From contig VDMD01000001.1 of NCBI GenBank assembly GCA_007026445.1, forward strand, positions 1,116,001-1,180,000: a stretch of 64,000 bases of DNA, written 5' to 3'. This document shows, in pieces, positions 45,432 to 57,059 of this stretch. Both the position numbers and the translations under genes were made by a program. The notes under the pieces were generated by a model. That model saw nothing but the letters and a program-made list of their open reading frames with translations, did not search any database and was not told where the DNA came from. This stretch comes from Schizophyllum amplum. Taxonomy: Eukaryota; Basidiomycota; Agaricomycetes; Agaricales; Schizophyllaceae. The first letter of the stretch is position 1. The number at the start of each line of letters is the position of its first letter.

Positions 45432-48400
45432 GGTTGGAGGGAGGGGATGATGTGATGGGAAGCGGACAGAATGGCCCATAATTTATCTCGCTCTGTAGTT
45501 GTAAGTCGTCCCGCTCCGTCGCTGTCCGCCGCGTCCTCATTGTTGTACGCGCATTCGATCGCCATGCATGCACTGCAGTGATTCTGCTTTGCTCGGGTAA
45601 CTACGTGTCAGTCTACTGTGCTCTGTATAGATGCTTCGTGAATATCGTTGTATGCCGCTCGCGCCTGCTGTTTGCAGCTTCTACTCTCATTGTCGCCAAA
45701 ATCGTCTGCAGAGAGAGCCTGAGACGACCTACCCACGCACTATGGTCACTATTACGTGTGCTCGTAGCGTGCGACTGCAAAAGGAAGCCTCAAGCACGAG
45801 CAACGCCGAGGGAGAAGCTCCGAGCACAAGTCCAAACCAAAGTAACGCCGGGAGAGCACGAACGACCGGGCCCAAAGCGCGCCTGAGCCGATCGGTTTGA
45901 AGGGCAAGAAAGGGGTGAGGACAGCGTTGCCTCATGATCCATAGAGCTCCGGACGCAAAGCTGAACCGGCAGGGTCGTACTTTGCACACGGGGCATGAGA
46001 GAGCGCTGACTAGACTGTGAGAAGCGAAGCTCGCTCGCAACTTTGTGGAAAAGGCAGGCGGCTGTGCGACCGCCGGTGATATTTTGGATCGTGGGTACTG
46101 AAAGCCTGAGAAAGCGCCCCGTCAGCCCGCTGCTGGCGCTGAATAGGTCGCGACGTCGTTCAGATAATAAATACAATTCGATCGAAAGCGCGCGCGAAAG
46201 ATTAGTCCTATAACAGCGGCAAATCAATGTCCTCAGTCAAAGGAAGGTCGAAGCGAGTGCGAAGAATCGGGCTCATGAGCGAAATCGTATGATGCCCGTA
46301 CTGTCGCTGTGTAGTTCGATGTGTTCGCCTTACACCCGGACGTAATTCAGGGATGCCTTGAGCTCGATGGTTGAACGTTGAACGTTGAACAATTAGCGCG
46401 CCCGGCGTAGCGAAGCGATGGGAATCTTGCGAAAGGGTCGACAGACAAGGTTCCACAGTTTACGGGACTTGCCGTAGTCGAGACGACCGAAGAGCGACTG
46501 AAAGATCTTTCTTGCGGACATCGGAGCCTCGCATATCACTTTAGCGTGCTGTTGACATATGAGGCAGGCCGCAGCGCAGCGTCCAACGGTCCAAGTTGTT
46601 GAGATGAGAGCCTGGCGCCGCGATGGGTCCGGTCGGCGGCGACTCGAGCGCATCGGTAAGCAGCCATTGAACAATGAGCTCGAGAGCTGCGGCCCACGAT
46701 GAGCGCAAGCTATGCCACTGCTATGGAGCGTCGACCTGCATCATAGAAGGCGACGTCGAGTTGAAGGTTGGGCCAAGGTCAGGGTCATGCCGGCAACTTC
46801 CCAGAGGAACCGCGCAGCATTCGGATTTCCGGCATGGCCCGCCATCAGGCAATTGATGAGTGATCGGTCAACAAGCGGGGGCTCTTCCGCTTTGGGAGAA
46901 CAACGCTGGGGCCAGGCCGCCAGGACGGAGGTCGTGGTGCAGCTGCCGTTGGACGCATGCGGGCGGAGTTCAAAAGAAAGCTTATAAAGCCGTTTGAGGA
47001 TGTCTGTAGAGTGAATCAGTAAAATTCAAGACGAGTGGGAAAGGGGGACTACCTGATGAATACGGAAGTTACAACTTCACGTCAGCGACATTCGGAGCTC
47101 GGTAGTCGCGGGTCTCTAGCACCGTCAGCTACAGCAAAGCTGGTAGGTGGGCAGAGGAAGGCAGAGGAATCCAAATTGAGATCACTGTGGCAACTAGGTC
47201 TAGAGGCAGGATCGTTGGCAACTTGCAGTATTACTATGACGACAGCCGGACTGCCTGCATAACAGCAAAATTATCGCAAGAGATCCGGTTGCGATACAGA
47301 GAGAATGCGGGTGTTGCCTATCGTAGTGGTGCTTATGGCCCAAGACTCAAGATGCGGGGAAGGTGGGGCACCGAAAGGGGGCTGTGGTGATACTGGTATA
47401 TGGATTGCAGAGTGTCGCTCCACTGATTTTCGTGTTGTTGGACGACGCATACCATCTACAGGTCCGCCAGTGCCTTCAAGTAACCGCAGAGCTAGAGGGA
47501 GCTTGGCGCCGGAGAGTGTCTGAAAAATATTCGCGTGTACCCTTCGGAAAGCGCAGATCTAGAACCACGATTACCATCAGTATCGTGCGCGCCGCCCTAT
47601 GCGGACTCAACCAGCGGCGATCTGGAACGACGATTTGCTGATCTACGACGTGCGCGAGCGTCGTCGCGATGGTGTGCGCCTTGACGCGCAATAACAGAGA
47701 GGGCGGGCTCCTGGAGAAACAAGACGGCTGACAAGGCGCAGAAAATGGGCCCAGCGGTTGCTTGGCGAATGTCACCATCCATGATGAGCGGAGAAGTCGG
47801 AATAAGGCTGGAATAAGGCAAAGCGCGTGCGACTGAAGTCCGTGCATGTAGACTTCGAGGGTCCGGCCATCTTGCCATCAAGACGGAGAGCGTAGATCAG
47901 GCAAGAGCTTCAGAGATAGAGCCCCAGCATGCACAGTGAACAACACTGGAGGGGAAAATCGGAAGTCTGTTACTGCCAAGATGTACATCTGCATGTCATA
48001 GCCGTCAAGGAATCCGAAGGCTAGCGGGCTCTCCACACGCATAACATTGACAACGCGACTAGCCGAGGCCCCTGCAAGGCCTTTGAGCCGAAGTCAAGTA
48101 AGGCGACGGGCGTTCCTGCTGGACCTGTGATGCGCATGCTGGGCTGCAGGGTCGAGAGTTCTGCCCAAGAAACAGCCTTCAAAAGAGCGTGGAAGTGGCG
48201 CTCCGTTGTGCGCGATTGCGCATCGATGGCCCTCCCTTCATCGACATCGACGGGAAGGAGCGGGGAAGCAGGAGAGCCTAGGAGAGCTCTTACGGAACGA
48301 GATGCAATGAAGGCGGCCGTTTGTCGACTTGTTCGCGACTGCGGACAGTAGGTAGTAAGTAGCACTCAAGCAATGTGGCTCCAGTTGCTTGACGATCATG

Positions 48401-48924
48401 ATCAAGTGTCAGCAAGGGATAGCGGTGAGCGCTGATTAATTGACGGACACATACGGAAAATTTTGGCAATGGCGTGAGAGGAAAATGTCGCAGGAGAGGC
48501 GAAGGAGGGGTAGAGCCAGGAGAAGGGGATGGACGAGCACAGGAGGATGTCGGTCGCGGTGAACTCGAAGTTCGAGTTGGGCGACCTGCCTGCCCTGCCC
48601 CGGAAGGCTTGCACTCGGCCGGCATTTACCGGTACCTAGATCAATGCGGAAATAAAGTCCCTTGTTTTCTTGAACCTTGTTTCCGCCAAGTAGCAACGGC
48701 GACCCAAGCGCGGACAAGTGGCCATATTCCCTTCCCCCTCCGTATATTTCGCGCGCGCCGAGCCGGCACCATTGAAGCAGATGTCAAGAGATCGTATGTA
48801 CTTAATACATAACTTGTTGGCCGGGCACGTCCGGACGCCGAAGCGAAGGCCGTCAGTCGTCAGGTCGCGCCTTGCCCGCAAATAGCAGTCCGCTCTTTTC
48901 TTCTTACGCTCACTTACTTCCTGC
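45432..48924. other. 3.5 kb gene-poor stretch
   Basis: Both strands were read in all frames. Several minus-strand frames (46393-46674, 47476-47881, 48021-48365, 48402-48720) contain short hydrophobic or basic runs, but no start-splice-stop chain or family match could be built. It may contain a decayed gene, a long non-coding transcript or plain promoter DNA for the G-alpha gene. Confidence 0.4.
46370..46390. repeat. Three tandem copies of GTTGAAC
   Basis: A 7 bp unit repeated three times perfectly in the gene-poor stretch. Too short to classify. A single GTTCAACGTTGAAC occurs at 26938-26951 elsewhere in the window. Confidence 0.7.
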
Positions 48925-50823
48925 ATGACCCGCTCCCGCTTCTCCGCAGAGACCTCGGCCGACCCCCCTCACTGGCAGGAGATTCTTGCGCCTCCGCAAA
49001 ACGAGACGCCTGAACAGCGGGAGGCGCGGAAGCAGCGAGAGGCGCGGGACGCCAGTCACTCGCGAAGGATAGACGAAGAACTCAGGGCAGATGCCGCGGA
49101 GCAGAAAAAGACGAAGGAGGCGATCAAGGTGTTGCTGCTGGGCCAGGCGCATGCAGGTGCGTCGCGCGAGTCCTATGTCTCTTCCCATGCTCACACGTTC
49201 TCCCCCAGGAAAGTCCACGGTCATAAAAAGTACGCATGACGCCTGCCCGCCTCCTTCACTCATCCTAAACTCTGTCCCGCAGATCTGCAGCTGGCATATG
49301 CGAAGGATGAATGGTTGGAAGAGCGCATGTCGTGGAAGGTTGTCATTCAGCTGAACCTTGCACGCGCGGTGAACACGATCATTGATGCTATTCACGAGGA
49401 GCTTGAATCCGGTAATTCGCGCTCTTCACGCCCGCTGTCATTGTCAATGATCGTTGTCCGCAGGTGCCGAGACGAGCCTCGATAACACGCACAAGATGCT
49501 ATCGCTCAAGCTGGGCCCACTGCGGAACGTGCAAGCAGAGCTCGAAGCCGGCCTCGGGTCTGCTTCCATAGACGATCCCGACGCGCAGGATGCCGACATG
49601 TTTGCCCAGTGCGATCCTGACACCATGATCTCCGTTACACCTCCGCCTCGCGATGACACGCCATCCCCCCATGGCGAGTTCTACGTCAACAATAACATGA
49701 GATGGCAGCAAGCCTTGAAGAAGATCACTCCCTCTCGGTCACCCAGAGCGGTCGAAGACGCGCCTCCTCATCTTCGGAAACACGTCAAGGCTCTCGAAGA
49801 CGTGACGGAGGTGCTTGCTGGCTGCAGAGACGAGATACGAACGCTATGGAAAGACTCCGTTGTGAAAGCGCTCTTGAAGTCCAGACCTGATATTAAGCTG
49901 GAAGATTCATCACCATTGTGAGTCCGGTCAGAGCCTTTTGACCAAGCACTAATGCCGGATCCGCTTTGGTCAGTTTCTTGGCCGACGTTGACCGTATAGC
50001 GACCACAACGTACGAACCCTCCGATGACGATGTTTTGCGTTGTCGACTACGAACCACAGCCGTGCAGGAGTACAGCTTCACGCTAGGTACGTGAATTACT
50101 CAATCAAAATTGCATTCATACGTACTCATGGATGGTTCAAGCGAAGAAGGATTGGATATTCTACGATTTCTCTGGTTCTCGGTCAGCAGTACGTCCGGAT
50201 TGACCCACTCTGCCCCAGGTAACATGCTCATCCGCTCGATCTGTAGCGGGCAGGCTGGTTCTCATACTTCGACGATGGTAGGCATATCGCCTTCGCGCGA
50301 TTTCAGGTCGCTGACCAACACCCTACAGTCACGGCTGTGATATTCCTCGCCCCTGTCAGTGTCTTTGACGAAGTGGACGAGACCGGGACGAACCGACTAC
50401 GCGACAGCATGTCGCTATGGAAGACGCTGTGCTCGGAGAAGCTTCTGATGCGCGCGCAGCTCGTACTGTTCCTGAACAAGTGCGACGTACTTGATCACAA
50501 GTTGAAGAGCACGAAGGCCCAAATCAAAGACTACTTCCCGAGCTTCAAGGATCGGTCCAACGACACGAAGACGGTCTGCAAATGTAAGTTTTCCTGCGCC
50601 TGGCCATCTCGCCGTCTTTGACCATTGACCACGACTCCTAGACTTCCGGACGTATTTCTACGAGATCATGCAACAGTGCTCGCCCAAAACCGGCGCGGCC
50701 GTTCCCCGTACCCTGTTTGCGCACTACACGACCGCCGTCGACAAGAAGCAGACCGCTTATACTCTGAACGCGGTGAAAGACGCCATCGTGCGGGACTACC
50801 TCGAGACCGCGAAATTTATCTGA
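48925..50823 (+). CDS. Atypical G-protein alpha subunit
   Basis: The ATG at 48925 opens a charged N-terminal helix (EQREARKQREARD). Splicing restores the P-loop GQAHAGKSTVIK. The helical domain holds an insert of about 130 acidic/Pro-rich residues. Switch I is DVLRCRLRTTAV, keeping the Arg and Thr that contact GTP. Switch II reads DFSGSRSARAGWFSYFDDVT across an intron, where canonical subunits have DVGGQRSERKKW: the catalytic Gln is Ser and the first Gly is Ser. The base-recognition motif is FLNKCD (canonical NKKD) and the last nucleotide loop is TTAVD (canonical TCATD). The tail DYLETAKFI lacks a pertussis-site Cys, and no MGxxxS myristoylation start is present. Such divergent subunits are multiplied in mushrooms; hydrolysis is probably slow or absent. 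Confidence 0.88.
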
Positions 50824-51372
50824 TTGCATGCTTCTCCCGCGCCTCGCGCCCCTTTATCGATTCTGCCACGAACATTGGCCTGCATACAATTTGGTTCGCG
50901 TACGCATCTCATTCATACCCTGTCATCCCCGCATATCTACACTTCCATCTGTCTGCCCTCCTGTCCTGTCTTGCTGCTGCCCCGCATCTAACACTATCTT
51001 AAGTTATGTCTCGTACGCCTACGGTTATAGTCTTGTCTAGTACATACTGTCCTATCCCTAATCGGTACTTACTCGCCACTCGTTTTGCTCGCACTACATT
51101 ACCTTTGTATGTGCATGTCTCCCGGCTACATACTCCTGACAGCACTGCTTGCTTTCAATTCATGCTTTCTGCGCATCTTATACTCCGGACGCATCGGTGC
51201 GACGGGACGCTCGCTAGGGATCACCTGGTTTTTATCCTTCGCTGTACAGTAATCATATTCATCGACGACGCGAATATACAGGGATGCAATCCAGTGCCAC
51301 TCAAAGATGTATATATATGTCTCGTACGAAGGGCGACTCTGAGAGTGATGCGCGACCTGGTTGGCATGAGTG
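50824..51372. other. Intergenic between convergent genes
   Basis: About 550 bp, C/T-rich after the G-alpha stop, consistent with two 3' UTRs. No gene recognised. Confidence 0.4.
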
Positions 51373-52686
51373 CTAGTCCTCCTCCATCCCCTGGTCCCCC
51401 TTCGCCTTTCTCTTCTCGATCCTTTCCCTCATCAGTTGTCTCGCTTTCTCCTGAGCAGGGGAGAGCCGGCCGGCTTTCGCAAGAGCAATCAGTAACGCAT
51501 GCATTAGTCCGACATGGTTGTGCTTTCGCAAGCTGTTCTCGAACTGCGAGGGTGATAACAGTAGCAGTAGAAGAGGGACGAAGAAGGGCGACACGTGAAG
51601 CCGGGGTGGATCGACAAGGGCAAGGCATCAGTGAGGCGACTGACTGAATTGTACGAATGCCACTCACAGCCCAGCGCTCTCGCTTTGTTTGTTCATCCGC
51701 AAGCGTCATTGCTACCTCCGCCGCTTCACCGTCCATACCGGCCACCTGCAGCTGCTCCAAGCGTGACTGCAGAGCAGGAAGGGGGTCATCGCGAAGCGCC
51801 AGAAGGCTGAATTCTAACTGGAAATGTGGGGCCGGTGAGTCGCATGTGGTGGCGCAACATATGAGGCAACTCACTGCTCCCGGTGGGTATGTTGCAATCC
51901 GCGCTTCTATTACTTCCCTGCGCATGCGGATGTCAGGCGGCAGTCCACAGCGTTTGCGAGTGGATTACCACGTACCGGGCCTTCTTCACCCAGCCCTCTC
52001 CGCCCTCGTCATGCAGGCCATGCCGCACGGGGAACTGTTTGAGGCCGTCGAGTTCATACAAATTGCCAAGCACCGGGACGTAAACCACGAAGTGATATGC
52101 GTCCTCGCTCGTCTTTGGAAGCCCAAGGCCATCGAGAGAAATGGCACTGGGTGGTGACAATTTATTGTGCGCCTCCCTCAGCCAGTCCGCGCTCGTGATG
52201 ACGAGCCCGCGCGTCTGAGGGTCCATGCCCGTCGTAAAGCTGTTCAGTTCGGCGAGTTCAGGGCCTGTTGGCAAGCCAGGTATATTCCCGAGAGCGTTGA
52301 GGACTGCAAGCGTGGCGCACGCGTTGTTGACGACTTGATGCGCGAAGAAGCCGGGGAAGTCTTTGTCATATTCGCCAGAGGTGGAGGATGAGGGATCAGA
52401 CGACGGGAGCCATTTGAAGAGGAATATGAGGGCGTGCAGAGGCTGCAGTGCTGCTAGTGAGTCTGGGTCAAGAGTGTACAAATCATCCACTGCGCCGATG
52501 TGTTAGGCGGCCTTTGTATGTACGTGAACTGAGCGCCCACACACCTATCAGGGGAACGCCCAGATTCTTCAACAATTCGCTGAAAACGCCTGGATCTGAT
52601 TCCTGATTTTCGTCAGAAGGATGATACTCAAGCCAGATGCCACTCACCGTTAGTTGCCAGCCGTTAGAGTCGTCGTCGCCAGACAT
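51373..52686 (-). CDS. Ubiquitin C-terminal hydrolase UCH37/UCHL5
   Basis: Cysteine deubiquitinase that edits ubiquitin chains at the proteasome through Rpn13. The ATG at 52686 opens MSGDDDSNGWQLTVSG. The first intron joins LGVPLI to VDDLYTLDPDSLAALQP and HALIFLFKW. Catalytic Cys lies in HQVVNNACATLAVLNALG; the Gln of the oxyanion hole is in the same block, the catalytic His in DAYHFVVYVPV and the Asp in LYELDGL. The C-terminal UCH37-type helical tail is rebuilt over three exons: VIEARIATYPPG..., FQLEFSLLALRDDPLPAL and FENSLRKHNHVGLMHALLIA. It ends KGDQGMEED. About 320 aa, as in UCHL5, with the tail region that binds Rpn13. Confidence 0.92.
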
Positions 52687-52821
52687 GATTTGAGGCTCAA
52701 TACGCGATCAGGACGCGACGCAAGCGCGACAGCGCGACGCGCGTCTAGATGCGATCGGCATCAAAAGCGGTACAAATAGAGCACAACAGCACGCTCCTTG
52801 TTCACAGCCTCCATTGTCCCG
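52687..52821. promoter_or_regulatory. 135 bp bidirectional promoter region
   Basis: Separates the ATGs of the divergent UCH37 and MED31 genes. Such short spacing implies shared or overlapping promoter elements and short leaders. CG-rich GCGCGAC repeats (gcgcgac at several places, 52720-52745) occur; no TATA box seen. Confidence 0.55.
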
Positions 52822-53455
52822 ATGGATCCATCCGTGAGGCTCTGAAAAGTTCTGCTCGATGCGTGACCTGATGCTTCATACACAGGCGAATGTAGACGAT
52901 CCTAATGTTCAAGCTTTCATCCAGCCGCCGTGGATGACATACGACCCTTCCGACCCCAAGGCCGTCAACCGCGCCAGATTTGAGATAGAACTCGAGTTCG
53001 TCCAGGCACTGGCGAATCCCTATTATCTGGCATCTCTCGCTCAACAGAATATTTTGGATCAACCCGCTTTCGTCAACTATCTGGAGTACCTTCTCTACTG
53101 GAGAGAGAAGAAATACGCAAGGTTCATTCAGTAAGACGCCGCCTCCTGGCGTGGGTGCAGGATGCCTTGAACTTTATTTCAGCTATCCTCATGCACTGCA
53201 TCACCTTGAGCTACTTCAAATACCTGATTTTCGAGCCAACATGAAGAACGACGCCTGGCGACAAATGCTCGACAGAAAACAATATCTGCACTGGCGAACA
53301 TGGTGCGTGATCTCTACGTTATCGCTGACGAAGCATAGTCATTGATGAGGGGTCCTCCAAGGCGCGATCCAAAGTACCTCAACGGTAACACAAATACAGT
53401 TCCAGAGCCAGAAACGGGGTCGGAAGAGGTCAAGCTCAATCGTGCACCTCCGTAG
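52822..53455 (+). CDS. MED31: Mediator complex subunit 31 (Soh1)
   Basis: Middle-module subunit of Mediator, which links activators to RNA polymerase II. Exons 52822-52833 (12 bp, MDPS), 52886-53130, 53183-53302 and 53350-53455 give 160 aa. The family core is clear: [18 protein letters not shown], then [20 protein letters not shown], then [17 protein letters not shown], and YLHWRTW. The short first exon was chosen because GTGAGG...ACAG splicing joins MDPS to [11 protein letters not shown] without another ATG needed; a start at 52859 would also be open. The last acceptor (GATGAG) follows an earlier AG that would give an immediate stop, so the C-terminus is less certain. Confidence 0.92.
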
Positions 53456-54004
53456 CGGTGCCTCTCCAGCTTCAAACTCAGCGCTACTCATTAGCTGCAC
53501 ACCGTCAGTCGGCCTCTGAACCTTTATGTCACTATGATAATCGGGCCCAGTGTCTGGTCCATCGCGCCGGCCACGGTGCACATATGTCGTGGACCCTCTC
53601 CTCGTATCGGTGGTTCTATCTAAATTCATCGGATCTGCTCATGAACAGCGGACTACTTTAATGAGCAACCACGATGCTATAGAATTGAATTAGAACCCTC
53701 TGAGCGCCATCCGGTGTTCGAGCGCCGCGCCCTTTCTGCTGCATTGACTGGTACCTGCACGCGTTTATACCCTACGCCCTACCTTTGTTGTTTGTATATT
53801 TACGTTGTCTGTCTCTACATAAGTCGAGCAGGGTTTGTTCTGGAGACCTGATCTGTTGTTGTTGTGGGTGAACCTCTGCTTACCCCTTCCGTGAACAATA
53901 CTCACCTTTTGATCCTTGCTGCCGGCACACGTCCCGAACGGCCCGACCGATCAGGTTACACCCCGGTCCGGTTACGCTACGTGTCCCGCTTCGATCCTCC
54001 CTTG
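53456..54004. other. Intergenic with 5' leader of the transporter gene
   Basis: About 550 bp. An open frame reaches back from 54005 to about 53864 but has no ATG, so it is treated as leader. T-rich stretch 53770-53860. Confidence 0.4.
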
Positions 54005-56073
54005 ATGCATGCCGACCACGAATATGCGCGTGCGCCGGAATCGGTAGAGGCAGCAGCTTCCAGAGCTCGCGCAGACTCCATAGACCTGGATGCTGAGCTT
54101 GGTGAACTGCATCTGGCCAGCGCCGAAGAGAAAAGGCGCCTCTGGTGGCGGCATGCCACCATTAATTTATTGTTTATCGCATCCTGGTCAGTCGTCGCGT
54201 TCTTCTTTTGTATCGCGTGCTTTAGCGCGTCTAAAGGCTGCTATTGAGCTAAAACTACGAATTCTAGGTTCTTTTTTGCGACCATACTTTCCGTGTATAA
54301 CAAATGGATGTTTTCGGACGACCACTTTCACTTTCCCTACCCGCTGCTTGTCACGACGTTGCACATGATGGTGCAATTCTTCCTCGCTGCAGTGCTGCGC
54401 TATACCTGGCCCCAACATTTCCGGCCACTGAATATTCCAACACGCACGGACTACGGGTGAGTGCTCTGGTTATCTTGACGTTTGTCGACCCTCGGTCTGT
54501 GCGTGAACGCCGTGCAATTCCTGGTTCAGTGAGTTGCTGATCTTAGGGGCGGCGGCTGGTGCTTTGCATATCCCGATCTTCCATTTCTTGCTACGCTCCT
54601 GTCATCGCCGCTTTTCTCGTGTCTTTCGGTGCTCAAATCACCGGTGCCGTTCCTGCGCGGGGTTGCACTTAACATGAAAAGCGGACATGAGGTTGCCCTC
54701 ATGTCTTCGCAGGCTTCTCCTTTCCCCCGACTTTGTGGCGCTATATGATCTGCTTTCGGCTGTTGGGTCCCGGGCATGCTAAGCCGACGTGTGCTGACCC
54801 CTTTCGCAGGACGAAGGCAGTGCCGACTGCGATGGCCACAGGCCTGGACATCGGTCTATCAAACCTCTCGCTCAAGACAATTTCGCTCAGCTTCTACAGT
54901 ACGTGGCGCGCGCCACAAAACTCTCCAGTCGCCACCATTTACTGACGTGCTCTCCGCTTCTCTCGCGTGCCGGCAGCGATGTGCAAGTCTTCGTCGCTCA
55001 TTTTCGTTCTCCTTTTCGCGTTCATCTTCCGCCTCGAGGTGTTCTCGCTCCGTCTCGTCGGCGTCATATCCCTGATCTTCGCGGGTGTTCTGCTCATGGT
55101 GGCGACAGAGACGCACTTTGTCTTCGGCGGCTTCTTGCTCGTGCTGAGCGCGAGCGCGCTGGGTGGCCTGCGGTGGAGCCTTACTCAGATGCTGCTCAAG
55201 AAGAAAGACATGGGTCTGGACAATCCCGCAGCGACGTTGTTCTGGCTAGCACCCGCGATGGCTGCCACGCTCGCGGTCATCAGCCTGATCATGGATGACT
55301 GGCTAGGTCTCCTGGGCAGCGAATTCTTCGATTCTTTGGGGACATCGCTGCGAACTATATTCTTCCTCACCGCTCCGGGAGTAGTTGCCTTCTTCATGGT
55401 GCTCTCCGAATTCTAGTGAGTCCCACACGCGTCCGCATTCCTCTGTGTTGAATACCTTGCATCGTCACCTGCACGCGCATGTTGATCAGTACATTACAGC
55501 ATACTACAGCGCGCGGGCGTCGTCCCAATGTCTATAGCTGGTATAGCCAAAGAGGTCACGACGATTACGATATCAGCTTGGTTTTTCGGTGATGAACTCA
55601 CACCGTTGAACATCACCGGTGTGGCCATTACCGTGTCTGGTAAGCGAACTTCGTATTCCGAAGTACTGCGGGCGCTGAGGACATGTTTATTAGGCATCGT
55701 ACTGTACACGTACCACAAATACCGTAAGAGCGTGAATACGACGGTACCACTCGATCCACATAGGAACCCACTGAGCACGGATGACGAGGCGCTCGGTGCG
55801 ACGCACGATGAAACCCTGCAATTAACCTCGTCGGCGGGGGAAGGCGATGAGGTGTGTAAGCACGGAAGAGAACCGTGCAGGGCTCTGACGCACACCCAGC
55901 CGAGGACCTCCGGCCAGGTGCTCTTTTCCGCCGTACTAGACGGGGAGGACGCCCATCATCGCGGAGGCTCACAGGACGGGCCATGGGCAACGAAGAGTGG
56001 AGTGGACGCGTTACTTATAGACGACGCGAGGCGCGAATCTGTGGATGCACAGCGAGCTTGGACCCGGGGATGA
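54005..56073 (+). CDS. SLC35C2-like triose-phosphate-translocator family transporter
   Basis: Drug/metabolite-type transporter of the Golgi or ER. The ATG at 54005 opens an acidic cytosolic tail. Helices follow: INLLFIASWFFFATILSVYN, with KWMF, FPYPLLVTTLHMMVQFFLAA, then KAVPTAMATGLDIGLSN and LSLKTISLSFY, AMCKSSSLIFVLLFAFIF, GVISLIFAGVLLMVAT, GGLRWSLTQMLLKKKDMGLD, and SIAGIAKEVTTITISAWFFG. The TALDxGLSN, KSSS, GGxRWxLTQMLL and SIAGIxKE blocks match human SLC35C2 and fungal relatives. The C-terminal tail is long and polar; in-frame 3n introns near 55639-55693 and 55855-55920 are likely. Substrate unknown (GDP-fucose role of SLC35C2 is indirect). Confidence 0.85.
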
Positions 56074-57059
56074 CGTTGGAGCCGTCTGCGTTCCTTCTTT
56101 CTGACAATCCGATTTCGCCTGCTCGCCACCTCCCAGTGCGATCAATCCAGAATCAATCCCAAATTGGTATGCCATGCTGAGTCAAACTGTTCAGGCTTTC
56201 TCAGGGCTGTGGGCTCTGTAACTTACGTCGCTTGACTCGCTTGATGTCCGTCAGACCGGGATGCAGAGGCTTCAAGGCCGTGAGGCGAATACGTCGCGAC
56301 GCACTCGCTATGTGTCAGATCGTGAGCGTCCCTGTGCCCGGTACGCCGTGCACCACCGTCCCGAACGGAACTTTGCCAGCGACCTTTCGATGATCTGGCG
56401 CCGCGCGCACACATTCAGCAGGCGCGTTTCATTCCGTGGGTCATGCGCGGGGAGAGGTTTGCCTTGTCTACAGGACACGCGCTCGGCTGTCTTGCAGTCG
56501 CAGACGGGCCGGATATCCTGCTGTTGTGGGTCCAAGGCCACATGGGGGCGGGTGCGAAGAGAAGCATGTGCTGCCAATCATATGCGGTGGTGATTAGGCG
56601 CTCAAGAGATCTCATCGACATCTGCCATGTGTACCAGGTCAAGTTGGTTGTGTCGATGAAGGCCAAATGAAGGCTGAACTCTGTCAGAGTCAGCGATACA
56701 TAACGTGGCCGAACGCGTGTGGGATGCGCGCTCCCGCGTCTCGCCACCGTTGTGCTCGGTGCCATGCGGGTTGTTCGGAGTGGGCGGTGCCTCCGCGCTT
56801 GATATCAAAAGATTTACAAGAGATGAACCTGGAATCAGGACATGGCATTGGAGAGATGAGGCTTGGTCACGACGACCGCCGCTGGCACAGAGATCATCGA
56901 GCGTCCTGAAACGCAGATCGAGAACCTAAATTAGAAAAAATGGGTTACTGGTATTATTTTGCGCGGGGGTCTTGCTCTTCCGTTACTCCCGTGACGGTCG
57001 CATGGTAGCTGACACTATTTAGGTCCGGCGGTCGCTTGTTCTTCTCGCCCGCTTTCCCC
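56074..57059. other. Intergenic, no gene seen
   Basis: About 990 bp between two plus-strand genes. Frames on both strands up to 117 codons lack recognisable domains or splice chains. Confidence 0.4.

Noticed and set aside
44847..45479. Long minus-strand frame antisense to the Dal81-like regulator
   Set aside because: It mirrors the biased codons of the real gene on the plus strand; composition is Arg/His/Pro-rich as in a shadow frame.
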